From an uncultured Paracoccaceae bacterium (GTDB taxonomy: Bacteria > Pseudomonadota > Alphaproteobacteria > Rhodobacterales > Rhodobacteraceae), in contig CANMMF010000017.1 of assembly GCA_947498985.1 (NCBI GenBank), positions 1 through 54,020 of the forward strand: a DNA stretch of 54,020 nucleotides. The letters run 5' to 3'. Under the pieces are notes generated by a model, which worked only from the letters and a program-made list of their open reading frames with translations, made no database searches and was not told the origin of the DNA. Shown here in pieces: positions 25,592 through 34,475 of the stretch. The translations under genes and the position numbers were made by a program. The stretch's first letter is position 1. Each line of letters begins with the position of its first letter.

Positions 25592-25867
25592 GTGCTGCCG
25601 AAGCGCGAGGGCTGGCAGATCAATTCAAAGAAGACCTGTCGCATTTACAGGGGGATACACACCTCTTCCAGCATCCCGCAATATCCCCTTTGCCGCCGCC
25701 GGTTCCGCCGGTGAGCAACCTCGCATCGTCCATATGCGCATCCTCGAAAACAAACCTGTGCCCATTGGCAAGCGGCGCCCGCAGGCCTACCACTTTCGCG
25801 ACCGCGACGCGCTTTGCCTGGCCCGCCGAGGGTCACACCAACCGGAAACCTCCAGAGGAGAAACGGA
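25592..25867. other. Region upstream of the AhpD-like gene, no gene seen
   Basis: Three minus-strand frames and the plus strand have been looked at without finding a family match. The last bases hold the GGAG ribosome-binding site of the gene starting at 25868. The promoter of that gene should lie here but no clear -35/-10 pair is visible. Confidence 0.35.
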
Positions 25868-26449
25868 ATGACCGCCTGGATCGAGATGATCGGAGACAAC
25901 GACGCGTCGCCCGAGTTGAAGGCCCTGCTGGACGAGGCCCGCACCCCGCATGGCACGGTCGACACGGTGATGCGCGTGCATTCGCTGCGCCCCAGGACGA
26001 TGCGCGGGCATGTGGTGCTGTACAGGGCGGTGCTGCATTCCGACGACAACACCCTGCCGTTCTGGTTTCTGGAGGTCGTGGCGAGCTACACCTCGATCCT
26101 GAACGACTGCACCTACTCGCTGACACATCATTTCATGAATGTGCGCAACCTGCTCAAGGACCAGCCGCGTTCCGACCGGATCTTCACAGCGCTCAAGGCC
26201 GGGCGTCCGGAGGATGAGTTTGGCGGCAAGGAACTGGCGCTCTTGCGCTATGCCGGGAAGCTGACCACCTCGGTGGGGCGGATGGTGAAGTCGGATTTCG
26301 AGGCGCTGAAGATCGCCGGTTGCCAAGACGGGGAGATCCTCGAGGTCAACCAGGTCTGCGCCTATTTCAACTATTCCAACCGCCTGCTGAACGGGCTTGG
26401 ATGCACCACGGAGGGGGACGTGGTGGGGTATTACTCCGGCGACGACTAG
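25868..26449 (+). CDS. AhpD-like / carboxymuconolactone decarboxylase-family protein
   Basis: A 193-residue all-helical protein of the AhpD/CMD fold, close to the peroxidase-related subgroup. The active-site helix reads ILNDCTYSLTHHF: Cys81 and His87/His88 align with the family's Cys-x2-Cys-x3-His motif, but the second cysteine is Ser84. Loss of one redox cysteine suggests that it is not a standard alkyl-hydroperoxide or disulfide reductase. The ATG at 25868 follows GGAGAAACGG. It ends 4 bp before the convergent M14 deacylase gene. It could act on a catabolic intermediate or peroxide made in the oxygenase cluster nearby; this is conjecture. Confidence 0.75.
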   Translation: MTAWIEMIGDNDASPELKALLDEARTPHGTVDTVMRVHSLRPRTMRGHVVLYRAVLHSDDNTLPFWFLEVVASYTSILNDCTYSLTHHFMNVRNLLKDQPRSDRIFTALKAGRPEDEFGGKELALLRYAGKLTTSVGRMVKSDFEALKIAGCQDGEILEVNQVCAYFNYSNRLLNGLGCTTEGDVVGYYSGDD

Positions 26450-26453
26450 GCGG

Positions 26454-27461
26454 TCAGCCCGCCGCGTCGCGCACGATCAGGGCCAGAAGCTCGCCACGCC
26501 GGACAAGGCCGCGATTGCTGTGCGCCAGAACCATCCCGGCACAGGGCACCGTGATCGGAACCGATGCGCGTTCGGGCTCGGTGACAAAGTGGAATTGCCC
26601 GGCGATGTCGCCCGCCGCGACATCGTCCCCGGCGCTGATCCGGCGGTCGAAGATCCCCTCCCCCGTGGCGTAAAGCGAGTCCATCGGGTCGGCGATCTCC
26701 ACGACCCTTGGGTGCACCTCAGGCACGGCGCCAGTAATCATGCCCAGATGCCGCATGACGTTCAGAATGCCTTTATACGCCAGATCGGTGGCCTCCGGGT
26801 CCACCCCCCCGCCGCCCGAAAGCTCTGTGGCAATCATCGGCACGCCCGCGCGTTCGGCGGCGGAATTGACCGAGCGGGCATCGTTATGCGCGCCCAGCCG
26901 CCAGACCAGTGGCAGCCCGAAGGCGCGCGCCAGATCCATGTTGCGCGCGGCGAGGTCCGGATCCGCCGTCGCCGTGGGCAGCGTACAGGACGCAAACACG
27001 CTGGCCTTGCCACCCGAATGCAGATCGATGGCCGCATCGCAGCGCGGCAGGATCCCGGTTTCGAGGAAATGCGCAAGCATTGCGGTCGGGCCGCCCCGGG
27101 CCGCGCCGGGAAACGCCCGGTTGAGGTTCCCGCCATCAAGCGGTGTCACCCGCGAAGACGCAGCCAGCGCCGGCATGTTCAGCGCCGGGATCGCGATGAC
27201 CTGGCCGCTGAGCCCGTCGGTATCCAGCCCTTGCACCAGCCGCAGGATGGCCGAGGGGCCCTCGAACTCGTCGCCATGGGTGCCGCCGGTGAGAAGCAGC
27301 ACCGGCCCCGGCCCGCCCATCAGCGACACCACCGGCACCGGGTGATAGCCCAGCGGGTTGGAATTGTCGGACCAGCGCAGCATTGCGTCGCCGAAATGCC
27401 GGCCCCGGCTGCGCAAATCGGTGCCCAGGCTCACAAGGCTCGGGTCGGCTTTGTCGGGCAT
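26454..27461 (-). CDS. M14-type N-acyl deacylase (succinylglutamate desuccinylase/aspartoacylase family, DoeB-like)
   Basis: A 335-residue zinc hydrolase of the AstE/AspA family. Zinc ligands His62 and Glu65 are in GGTHGDEFEGP, the third is in DLHSGG (about residue 150), and the catalytic Glu is in ATELSGGG. GNLNRAFPG binds the substrate carboxylate in relatives. The overall pattern resembles DoeB (N-acetyl-diaminobutyrate deacetylase) more than classical AstE. No other ectoine genes are present, so another N-acyl amino acid is likely. It is divergent from the amino-acid ABC importer (193-bp gap), which suggests uptake followed by intracellular deacylation. Confidence 0.85.
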   Translation of the reverse strand: MPDKADPSLVSLGTDLRSRGRHFGDAMLRWSDNSNPLGYHPVPVVSLMGGPGPVLLLTGGTHGDEFEGPSAILRLVQGLDTDGLSGQVIAIPALNMPALAASSRVTPLDGGNLNRAFPGAARGGPTAMLAHFLETGILPRCDAAIDLHSGGKASVFASCTLPTATADPDLAARNMDLARAFGLPLVWRLGAHNDARSVNSAAERAGVPMIATELSGGGGVDPEATDLAYKGILNVMRHLGMITGAVPEVHPRVVEIADPMDSLYATGEGIFDRRISAGDDVAAGDIAGQFHFVTEPERASVPITVPCAGMVLAHSNRGLVRRGELLALIVRDAAG

Positions 27462-27654
27462 GGTGTTCTCTCCGGACCGCAGGGTTATCTCAGGCTAGCG
27501 ATCCGCGACCGCCACGGGAAGCCGCCCGATTGCGCAGATTGCCTCCGCTGTCACAGACCTGGTGACGTCTGGTTAATATTTTCCTTGCCACACCGCGCCT
27601 TCGCTTGGTTTGGTAGGAACGGCAACGGGGAACACGCATTGATACGAGATCTGC

Positions 27655-28401
27655 ATGGCAGGTGATGCCGCGATCATCACCTTCGAACACGTCGACAAGT
27701 TCTATGGCGATTTCCACGCCCTCAAGGACATCTCGATTTCGGTGCGCGAAGGCGAGCGCATGGTCATCTGCGGCCCCTCGGGGTCAGGCAAGTCCACCCT
27801 GATCCGCTGTATCAACGGGCTGGAATTCCACAATTCCGGCGTCTTGACCGTGGACGGGATCGAGGTGTTCGAAGCCTCCAGAAGCATCCTGAAGCTGCGC
27901 CAGGAGGTTGGCATGGTGTTCCAGCAGTTCAACCTCTTCCCGCATCTCACGGTTCTGGAAAACCTGATGATCGGGCCCATGAAGGTCCGCCGCATCGCCC
28001 GCGAGGAGGCCGAACGCACCGCGCGCAAATATCTCGACCGGGTGCACATCCCCGAACAGGCCGACAAATACCCCTCGGCGCTCTCGGGCGGGCAGCAGCA
28101 GCGGGTGGCCATCGCCCGCTCGCTCTGCATGGAAAGCCGGATCATGCTCTTTGACGAGCCGACCTCGGCGCTCGATCCGGAGATGATCAACGAGGTGCTC
28201 GACGTGATGGTCGAACTGGCCGATACCGGCATGACCATGGTTGTCGTCACCCACGAGATGGGCTTCGCGCGCAAGGTCGCCGACACGATGGTCTTCATGG
28301 ATGCGGGCGAGATCGTGGAGACCGCCTCGCCCGAAACCTTCTTCACCAACCCCGAAAGCGCGCGCTGCCGCGCTTTCCTCGACCAGATCCTCGATCACTG
28401 A
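27655..28401 (+). CDS. Polar amino acid ABC transporter, ATP-binding protein
   Basis: A 248-residue ATPase of the GlnQ/GltL type. Walker A is GPSGSGKST (about residues 41-49), the Q-loop is in GMVFQQFNLFPHLTVLENL, the signature is LSGGQQQRVAIARSL (about 142-156) and Walker B is IMLFDEPTSALDPE. The order ATPase, permease, binding protein, permease over 27.6-31.1 kb makes a complete importer. ATPases of this class drive uptake of polar or acidic amino acids and derivatives. The next gene starts 1 bp after the stop, so the two are tightly coupled. Confidence 0.94.
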   Translation: MAGDAAIITFEHVDKFYGDFHALKDISISVREGERMVICGPSGSGKSTLIRCINGLEFHNSGVLTVDGIEVFEASRSILKLRQEVGMVFQQFNLFPHLTVLENLMIGPMKVRRIAREEAERTARKYLDRVHIPEQADKYPSALSGGQQQRVAIARSLCMESRIMLFDEPTSALDPEMINEVLDVMVELADTGMTMVVVTHEMGFARKVADTMVFMDAGEIVETASPETFFTNPESARCRAFLDQILDH

Positions 28402-28402
28402 C

Positions 28403-29248
28403 ATGACCGCGCAGCCCGACATCCACAGCCCCCGCGGACGCCCCCTGCCGCAACCGGCACCGCTGGCGCGCACGGTGGATTCGGTGACCTTCTCGGTCAT
28501 GCTCTACCTCGTCATCGTGGGCGGACTCGTCTGGTTGGCCTATAGCGGCGCGCAGGCCATGGGCTACAACTGGCAATGGTACCGGATCCCGCAATATTTC
28601 TACACGGTGACCGAAGACGGGTTCCAGTGGGGCGAGATCTCCCTGGGGCTGGTCGCCACGCTGTGGCTCTCGGCGCTGGCCTTCCTGCTGGCGCTGGCGC
28701 TGGGTCTGGTGGTGGCGCTGCTGCGGCTCTCGGGGCTGGTGATCTGCACTGCCGTCGCCATCGGCTTTCTGGAATTCATTCGAAACATCCCGCTGCTGGT
28801 GCTGCTGTACCTGTTTTATTACGTGCTCGGCCCGATCTTCGGCTTTGATCGCTACACCGCCTCGATCCTCTGCCTCGGCGTCTTTCATTCGGTGTTGATT
28901 TCCGAGATCATCCGCGCGGGCATCAACGCGGTGCCGAAGGGGCAATGGGAGGCCGCGACCTCCATCGGCATGGATCGCGGCCAGGCCTATCGCTACATCA
29001 TCCTGCCGCAATCCATCCGCTTCATGCTGCCGCCGATGACCGGCGAGGTGGTGCATATGGTCAAGTCTTCGGCCATCGTGTCGGTCATCGCTGTGGCCGA
29101 GCTGACCACCATCGGGCGCAACATCATCTCCGACACCTACATGAGTTTCGAGATCTGGTTCACCATCGCCGCCGTCTACATGGCGGTGACGCTGATCCTG
29201 TCGGTCGGCGTGTCCTTCATGGAGAAGCGATACGCCGTTTCACAATAA
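28403..29248 (+). CDS. Amino acid ABC transporter permease
   Basis: A 281-residue HisM/GlnP-type permease. A cytoplasmic Pro-rich N-terminus is followed by about six helices. The first is at about 30-55 (LYLVIVGGLVWLAYSG), and the core includes GEISLGLVATLWLSALAFLL, FLEFIRNIPLLVLLYLFYYV and the EAA-type loop GQWEAATSIGMDRGQAYRYI. The ATG at 28403 is 1 nt past the ATPase stop; longer upstream readings fall within the ATPase gene. The large N-terminal loop and segment before the first permease helix are features of the GltJ/K-like group. It pairs with the second permease at 30188-31072. Confidence 0.92.
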   Translation: MTAQPDIHSPRGRPLPQPAPLARTVDSVTFSVMLYLVIVGGLVWLAYSGAQAMGYNWQWYRIPQYFYTVTEDGFQWGEISLGLVATLWLSALAFLLALALGLVVALLRLSGLVICTAVAIGFLEFIRNIPLLVLLYLFYYVLGPIFGFDRYTASILCLGVFHSVLISEIIRAGINAVPKGQWEAATSIGMDRGQAYRYIILPQSIRFMLPPMTGEVVHMVKSSAIVSVIAVAELTTIGRNIISDTYMSFEIWFTIAAVYMAVTLILSVGVSFMEKRYAVSQ

Positions 29249-29300
29249 CCAGGGCGCGGGGGGATCTTTGCGCCATCACTGACCAGAGGGAGTTTGACAT

Positions 29301-30131
29301 ATGACTTTGACAAGACGCGCCATGGGCGCCGCGCTGGCGGCGACGCTTGCGATGACCGGCCTGCCCGCGCTGGCGCAAAGCGCCACGCAGGAACTGTCGA
29401 GCGAAAGCGTGATCGAAACAATCAAGGAGCGCGGCGTCATCAAGATCGGCCTGTCGCTCTTCAAGCCGTGGTCAATGCGCGATCTCAACGGCGATCTCAT
29501 CGGCTTCGAGCTCGATGTCGGCCGGCAGCTGGCCGAGGACATGGGCGTCGAGGTGGAATTCGTGCCCACATCCTGGGACGGCATCATCCCGGCGCTTGTG
29601 GCGGGCAATTTCGACACGATCATCTCGGGCATGACAGTCACGCCGCAGCGCAACCTGACGATCAACTTCACCCGGCCCTACGCCTATTCGGGCATGACGA
29701 TCCTCGCCAACACCGCGATGACCGAAGGCTTCACGCTGGAGGATTACAACTCGCCCGACATCACGTTCGCCGCGCGTCGCGGCGCCACCCCCGCCACCGT
29801 GATCGCCGAGATGTTCCCCGAGGCCAAGCTGCTCCTGTTCGACGAGGACGGTGCGGCGACGCAGGAGGTGCTGAACGGCAACGCGCATGCCACCATGGCG
29901 TCCGAACCGGGTCCTTCCGATGACGCCCGCCAGAACCCAGACGTGCTGAGCGTGCCGTTCAACCAGGCCTTCCAGGCCGGTGGCGAAGGCTTTGCCGTGC
30001 GCAAGGGCGACCCGGATGCGCTGGCCTTTTTCAACAGCTGGATCACCTGGCGCGAAAACACCGGCTGGCTGAAGGCCCGCCATGATTACTGGTTCCGCGG
30101 CGACGAGTGGAAAGACATGGTCGAGCAATAA
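29301..30131 (+). CDS. Amino acid ABC transporter substrate-binding protein (family 3)
   Basis: A 276-residue SBP_bac_3 protein. The signal peptide MTLTRRAMGAALAATLAMTG is followed by LPALA, with cleavage before QSATQ; it has an RR pair, but Sec export is more likely. Ligand-binding-domain marks are RGVIKIGLSLFKPWSMRDLN, GFELDVGRQLAEDMGVEVEF and WDGIIPALVAGNFDTIISGM, which are typical of the family. The motif around PDVLSVPFNQAFQ belongs to the second lobe. It lies between two permease genes and is followed by a GC-rich hairpin that could stabilise its mRNA. Polar or acidic amino acids or opine-like derivatives are plausible ligands. Confidence 0.93.
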   Translation: MTLTRRAMGAALAATLAMTGLPALAQSATQELSSESVIETIKERGVIKIGLSLFKPWSMRDLNGDLIGFELDVGRQLAEDMGVEVEFVPTSWDGIIPALVAGNFDTIISGMTVTPQRNLTINFTRPYAYSGMTILANTAMTEGFTLEDYNSPDITFAARRGATPATVIAEMFPEAKLLLFDEDGAATQEVLNGNAHATMASEPGPSDDARQNPDVLSVPFNQAFQAGGEGFAVRKGDPDALAFFNSWITWRENTGWLKARHDYWFRGDEWKDMVEQ

Positions 30132-30138
30132 CCCCCCT

Positions 30139-30165
30139 GCCCCGGCCCGCACCCCGGGCCGGGGC
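30139..30165 (+). terminator. GC-rich hairpin after the binding-protein gene
   Basis: GCCCCGGCCCG (30139-30149) and CGGGCCGGGGC (30155-30165) form a perfect 11-bp stem with a 5-nt loop. Only a short GCTTT follows, so it is more likely a transcript-stabilising or partial terminator element that raises binding-protein expression relative to the distal permease. Confidence 0.6.
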
Positions 30166-30187
30166 GCTTTGAAAGGCGGCCCCGCGC

Positions 30188-31072
30188 GTGCTGAGCAAGA
30201 TCCGCAAACTCCACTGGCTCGACTGGCTTGTGCTGGCGCTTGTGCTGGGCTTTTTCGGCTATGTCTGGTGGAAGATCGAAGGTTCGCTCAATTACAACTG
30301 GCGCTGGGAGCGGATCCCCAACTACATCATCCGCTACCACACGGTACGCGAGGAATGGTTCGCCAATGTCCTGTTGCAGGGCCTGATCGCCACCATCCGC
30401 ATCAGCATCTATGCCAGCATCCTTGCGTTGATCCTCGGCACGATCCTCGGCGTAGCGCGCTGTTCGGCGAACCTTACCGTGCGCATGCTGGCGCGGACCT
30501 ATCTGGAGTTCCTGCGCAACATCCCGCCCGTGGTGGTTATCTTCATCTTCTTCTTCTTTCTGTCCCAGCAACTGATCACCGCGCTCAATATCGAAAGCTG
30601 GGCACGCGAGATCGCACGATCCGAAAACCGCGCCGTCTGGGAGTTCTTTTTCGGCGACATGCGGCGCTTTCCGTCGCTGATCTCCGGCGTGATCGTGCTG
30701 GCGCTGTTTGAGTCGGCCTTCGTGGGCGAGATCGTGCGCGCCGGTATCCAGTCAGTGCCCAGGGGCCAGCGCGAGGGCGCGCGGTCCATCGGTATGAACC
30801 GCCGGCAGGAGATGCGGTACATCGTGCTGCCGCAGGCGCTGAAGAAAGTTGTCCCGCCTCTGGCCAATCAGTTCATCACGCTGATCAAGGACAGCGCGAT
30901 CATCTCGCTCATCTCGGTGCAGGAGCTGACCTTCAAGACGGTCGAACTGGTGGCCTCTACCCGGATGATCTTCGAGGCCTGGATCACCACGGCGGTGTTC
31001 TATTTCGTGATCTGTTTTGGCCTGTCGATGCTGTTCCGGAAACTCGAGATCGACGGGGCGAAACGGGGATAG
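30188..31072 (+). CDS. Amino acid ABC transporter permease
   Basis: A 294-residue HisM/GlnP-type permease. Its N-terminal helix is WLVLALVLGFFGYVWWKI (about residues 13-30), and the core includes LLQGLIATIRISIYASILAL, YLEFLRNIPPVVVIFIFFFF and the coupling loop QREGARSIGMNRRQEMRYIV. It starts 56 bp after the binding-protein gene with the hairpin in between. It forms a heteromeric membrane domain with the permease at 28403-29248. No further gene follows on this strand, and the next gene is convergent 12 bp away. Confidence 0.92.
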   Translation: MLSKIRKLHWLDWLVLALVLGFFGYVWWKIEGSLNYNWRWERIPNYIIRYHTVREEWFANVLLQGLIATIRISIYASILALILGTILGVARCSANLTVRMLARTYLEFLRNIPPVVVIFIFFFFLSQQLITALNIESWAREIARSENRAVWEFFFGDMRRFPSLISGVIVLALFESAFVGEIVRAGIQSVPRGQREGARSIGMNRRQEMRYIVLPQALKKVVPPLANQFITLIKDSAIISLISVQELTFKTVELVASTRMIFEAWITTAVFYFVICFGLSMLFRKLEIDGAKRG

Positions 31073-31084
31073 GCCGCGCCGGTG

Positions 31085-32221
31085 CTACCGCGCCGGAACC
31101 CCGGCCAGGGGGCGGGATCTGACCGGGCGCGGTGGCACCGCGGTATCCCAGGCGGGCAGACCGATTGCGCGGTCGGGATGCGCAAAGACCCGCGCCGCGC
31201 AAGGATAGGTATCGAGTACCTCCTGCCCACCGGGCAAACGTGCGGCGTGAAAGACGCCGTCTTCCCAGACCGGAACACCGTCGATCAGGATCGTCGGGTC
31301 AACCATGTTCCAGGAAATCTCTCCCGGTGCGTAGTTGCCGCATGTGTGGAAATGCAGAATCCGCGGATTGCCGAACGCCAGCCCGCCCCAACGTTCGTAA
31401 CTGTCCCGCGCGGCCCAGGGATAGCCGCATCCCGGATGGATCCCGGCATGCCAGGAATGCACCGCATTGCGGTCGATGCCGAACTGCCGGGCGACCCGGT
31501 CATGCTGCGCCTCGGCCCGCGCCACATCCACCGCGGCACCTTCGAATCCCGTAAGCCGTCCGCGCTCGAAACGGGCAAAGAGCGGGCCGTCGAATTCCAC
31601 CGTATAGGTGTCGTAGTACCGCGAACCGGTGCCGGTGAGGAACCCGCAGAGCGCCACGCGGCCGCTGAAACTGCGCGCCGGTACCGGCTTGAAGACCGAC
31701 AACGGAAAGCGCAGGACCGTGGTGTCGCCTTCTCCGACGGGACCGATCTCCGGCACACCGGAAAAATCGCTGCCTTGCGCGCAGGTGACGTGCACCTGCC
31801 GCGCGCGGGCCAGGGCCTCCGCGACACGGATCTTCAGCATCGTCATGGCGCTGTGATGGGTGGTGCCGAAGGCAGACCCGAAAAGCGCGCCATCCAAGGC
31901 AAAGCTCACCACGATGCGCTTGCCCGGGGGCATGTCGGAAAAGCGCAGCTGATCGCCGAGCCGGGCAAGAAAGACCACGATGTCGGCAGCATCGATGCGC
32001 GCCTGCATCGCGGGTGTGAGGCTGGGCGCATCGGGATTGAAGCCCACATCCATCGTTTCGACCGACAGCCCGAGCGCTTCGGCTGCGCCTGTGACGCAGC
32101 TGAGCGCGTCCGCCCCGAAATAGCCAAGCTCGGGCGGTTCGTAGGCGAGGAGCACATGATCTCCCGGCTGCGCGGCGGCGCAGTTCAAAAGCATGTTTGT
32201 TGCACCCGTGGCTACCGGCAT
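31085..32221 (-). CDS. NicX / M29 aminopeptidase-like protein with altered metal ligands
   Basis: A 378-residue protein whose layout resembles the NicX (2,5-dihydroxypyridine dioxygenase)/M29 aminopeptidase fold. It has an N-terminal nucleotide-like domain (NMLLNCAAAQPGDHVLLAYE, then AADIVVFLARLGDQL), VHVTCAQGSDFSG in the middle and a C-terminal metal-domain pattern (AVHSWHAGIHPGCGYPW, ILHFHTCGNY, EISWNMVDPTILIDG). By memory of the family, NicX uses one His in the first of these motifs and a His-x-Asp in the last. Here the last appears as Ser-Trp-Asn, so two ligands look replaced. It is divergent from a LysR gene and convergent with the amino-acid importer. Peptidase, dioxygenase or neither are all possible. 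Confidence 0.5.
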   Translation of the reverse strand: MPVATGATNMLLNCAAAQPGDHVLLAYEPPELGYFGADALSCVTGAAEALGLSVETMDVGFNPDAPSLTPAMQARIDAADIVVFLARLGDQLRFSDMPPGKRIVVSFALDGALFGSAFGTTHHSAMTMLKIRVAEALARARQVHVTCAQGSDFSGVPEIGPVGEGDTTVLRFPLSVFKPVPARSFSGRVALCGFLTGTGSRYYDTYTVEFDGPLFARFERGRLTGFEGAAVDVARAEAQHDRVARQFGIDRNAVHSWHAGIHPGCGYPWAARDSYERWGGLAFGNPRILHFHTCGNYAPGEISWNMVDPTILIDGVPVWEDGVFHAARLPGGQEVLDTYPCAARVFAHPDRAIGLPAWDTAVPPRPVRSRPLAGVPAR

Positions 32222-32306
32222 TCACTGTTCCCCTGAAGAGACCCTACCGCGGGCTTCTTCCGCGACCCAATTGAAACCGATAATGTCGCCCATTAGTTTT
32301 TCTAAT

Positions 32307-33245
32307 ATGATTCTGAATTTGCCTTACACCGCGCTGCGCGCCTTCGAGGCGGTTGCCAGACAGGGCAGCTTTTCCGCCGCGGCCGATGAGCTGGGCGTCA
32401 GCCAGAGCGCGGTGAGCCAGCACGTCAAGTCGCTGGAGGACTGGCTCGGCCACGACCTGATGACCCGCGGCGCGCGGCGTTCCGCGCCGACGCCAGAGGG
32501 CGCGCGGCTGGCGCAGGCGATCACATTGGGGCTGGGGCGGATCTCGGAGGTGTGTGACGACATCCGCAGCACCCGCCGTGCCAGCAGCACCATCGTGATC
32601 TCCTGCCTGCCGGGGTTTGCCTTCATCTGGCTGTTTCCACGGCTGATGAATTTTGATCTTGCCCATCCCGATCTTGCCATCTCGATTGCCACCGACACCG
32701 GGTTTTCGGATTTGAGCCGCGCCCGGGCGCAGATCGGCATTCGCTACGGCGATGGCAGCAATCCCGGTTTCGAGGTCGAGCCGCTGATGGCCGAAGATCT
32801 GGTTCCGGTCTGCGCGCCTGCCTTGCTTCGGGATGGCCCGCCCCTACGCGACGTGACCGACCTGGCCTTGCATACAAGGCTGGAGGATCAATTCTCGCCG
32901 CAGATCAGCGACCCGCCAAGCTGGGAGTACTGGGCCAGCGAGAACGACCTGACCTTGCCGGCGCCCGCACGATCCCGCAGCTTCGGACAAACCAACCTGG
33001 TGGTTCAGGCCGCCATCCAGGGCGGCGGCGTGGCGCTGGGGCGCAGCCCTCTGGTCGGCGATGCGCTGGCCGATGGCAGGCTGGTGCGCCCGCTGCCGCA
33101 GATCGCGCGATCCAGGCTGGGCTACTGGCTGGTTTACGCGACAGCACAGCGCGACAACCCCGCCGCGCGGCTCTTCATCGACTGGATCAAGGCAGAGGCC
33201 GCCATCCAACCCGATCTGCCCGGCATCTTCCCGCAACAAGGCTGA
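32307..33245 (+). CDS. LysR family transcriptional regulator (GcvA-like)
   Basis: A 312-residue LysR protein. The N-terminal helix-turn-helix (residues 5-65; ALRAFEAVARQGSFSAAADE, LGVSQSAVSQHVKSLEDWLG) precedes a co-inducer-binding domain with ARAQIGIRYGDGSNPGFEVE and a final GGVALGRSPLVGDALADGRL, as in GcvA. The ATG at 32307 gives the usual family N-terminus (MILNLPYTALRAF); an in-frame ATG at 32283 would add eight residues. It is divergent from the NicX/M29-like gene with about 85 bp between them, and the Rieske oxygenase gene follows 148 bp downstream. It probably regulates one or both. Confidence 0.92.
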   Translation: MILNLPYTALRAFEAVARQGSFSAAADELGVSQSAVSQHVKSLEDWLGHDLMTRGARRSAPTPEGARLAQAITLGLGRISEVCDDIRSTRRASSTIVISCLPGFAFIWLFPRLMNFDLAHPDLAISIATDTGFSDLSRARAQIGIRYGDGSNPGFEVEPLMAEDLVPVCAPALLRDGPPLRDVTDLALHTRLEDQFSPQISDPPSWEYWASENDLTLPAPARSRSFGQTNLVVQAAIQGGGVALGRSPLVGDALADGRLVRPLPQIARSRLGYWLVYATAQRDNPAARLFIDWIKAEAAIQPDLPGIFPQQG

Positions 33246-33393
33246 CCGGACCCGCGGGCCGCGCCGCGGATCGCAGGCCCTCACGAGAATGCGATCAGCA
33301 CGGCTTATCCGGTCCATTACCCGTTCGCACTGGAAAGACGGCGCGAAGCGGTGCAGTCTTGGCGGGCAGGACCGCGCAAGATGGGGGTGACGG

Positions 33394-34419
33394 ATGTTTC
33401 TGAGAAACTGCTGGTACGTGGCCGGATGGTCGCGCGACTACGGGCGCGACCTCAAGGCCGAGACCTTTCTGGGCGAAGAGATCGTCCTTTACCGCACCGA
33501 GGCTGGCGCGCCGGTGGCGCTGGAAAATGCCTGCCCGCACCGCAAACTGCCGCTGTCGGAGGGCAATCTCAAGGGTGACACGGTGGAATGCGGCTATCAC
33601 GGGCTGACCTTCGACTGTTCCGGCACCTGCGTGGCCGCTCCCACGCAGAAAGACCATATCCCGCGTCGCGCCGTGGTCAGATCCTATCCGGTGGTGGATC
33701 GCTACCGGTTGCTCTGGATCTGGATGGGCGATCCGGACAAGGCCGACCCCGACCTGATCTTCAACATCGAGAATTTCGACAATCCCCGCTGGGGCTACAC
33801 CGATGGCGGGGTTCTGGATATCGATTGCAACTACCTCTGGGTGGTCGACAACCTGCTCGACCCCAGCCATGTCGCCTGGGTGCATGTGACCTCCTTTGCG
33901 GGCGCGGGCACGGACGAAGGTGAGCTTGTGGTCGAGAAGACGGAGCGCGGGGTGATTGTCTCGCGCTGGATCTACGGTCAGCCGCCCTCACCCTACTACG
34001 CGGGGCTGGTGAAGTTTGACGGTGTCTGCGACCGGTTGCAGCATTACGAGATGTGCCTGCCTGCGATTGCCCACAACATGTCGGTCTATACACCGCCCGG
34101 CACCGGGGGGCCGGACAGCCCGCCGGTGGACCTCACCTATATCAACATCTCCTACAATTTCATGACCCCGATCACCGAGAACAGGACGCGCTATTTCTGG
34201 TTCCAGCACCGCAACACCGATCCGCAGGACAAGACGGTTTCGGAGCAGATGAACGCGGGCGCCCGCATGGCGTTCGAAGAGGATCGCGCCGTGCTCGAAA
34301 AAGTCCATGCCGGCATGAAATCCCCCGCCACGCCCTATATCGATCTCGGGCTCGATGCCGGGGCCAAGCAGTTTCGCCTGATGTTATCGCGGCGGATCGA
34401 GGCGGAACAAACAGGCTAG
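33394..34419 (+). CDS. Rieske non-heme iron oxygenase (VanA/dicamba O-demethylase type)
   Basis: A 341-residue oxygenase alpha-type subunit. The Rieske cluster ligands are Cys47/His49 (ACPHRKLPL) and Cys66/His69 (ECGYHGLTF). The mononuclear iron motif NLLDPSHVAWVH gives His159 and His164, with a third carboxylate probably in FEEDRAV. Length and N-terminus (MFLRNCWYVAGWSRDYG) match the VanA/DdmC group of O- or N-demethylases, which need no beta subunit. A dedicated reductase is not encoded nearby. The Rieske ferredoxin at 34509-34829 is convergent with it and could supply electrons. Substrate unknown; an aromatic ether, N-methyl or ring hydroxylation is plausible. Confidence 0.9.
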   Translation: MFLRNCWYVAGWSRDYGRDLKAETFLGEEIVLYRTEAGAPVALENACPHRKLPLSEGNLKGDTVECGYHGLTFDCSGTCVAAPTQKDHIPRRAVVRSYPVVDRYRLLWIWMGDPDKADPDLIFNIENFDNPRWGYTDGGVLDIDCNYLWVVDNLLDPSHVAWVHVTSFAGAGTDEGELVVEKTERGVIVSRWIYGQPPSPYYAGLVKFDGVCDRLQHYEMCLPAIAHNMSVYTPPGTGGPDSPPVDLTYINISYNFMTPITENRTRYFWFQHRNTDPQDKTVSEQMNAGARMAFEEDRAVLEKVHAGMKSPATPYIDLGLDAGAKQFRLMLSRRIEAEQTG

Positions 34420-34475
34420 ACACGTTTGGACCGCGACGCCTGCCTCCCGCAAGGTGACCTGCGGGCGCTGCTCCG

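Noticed and set aside
25867-26449. Classical 4-carboxymuconolactone decarboxylase of the beta-ketoadipate pathway
   Set aside because: The residues around the active-site helix fit the AhpD/peroxidase-related subgroup better, and no other pca genes are in the window.
26454-27461. Ectoine degradation (doeB) locus
   Set aside because: The deacylase resembles DoeB, but doeA, doeC and doeD are absent and the ABC system is not of the Ehu arrangement next to them, so I keep a general N-acyl deacylase call.
26397-27665. A 422-codon plus-strand frame
   Set aside because: It is antisense to the M14 deacylase, whose zinc motifs are clear; the frame has an Arg/His-rich shadow composition.
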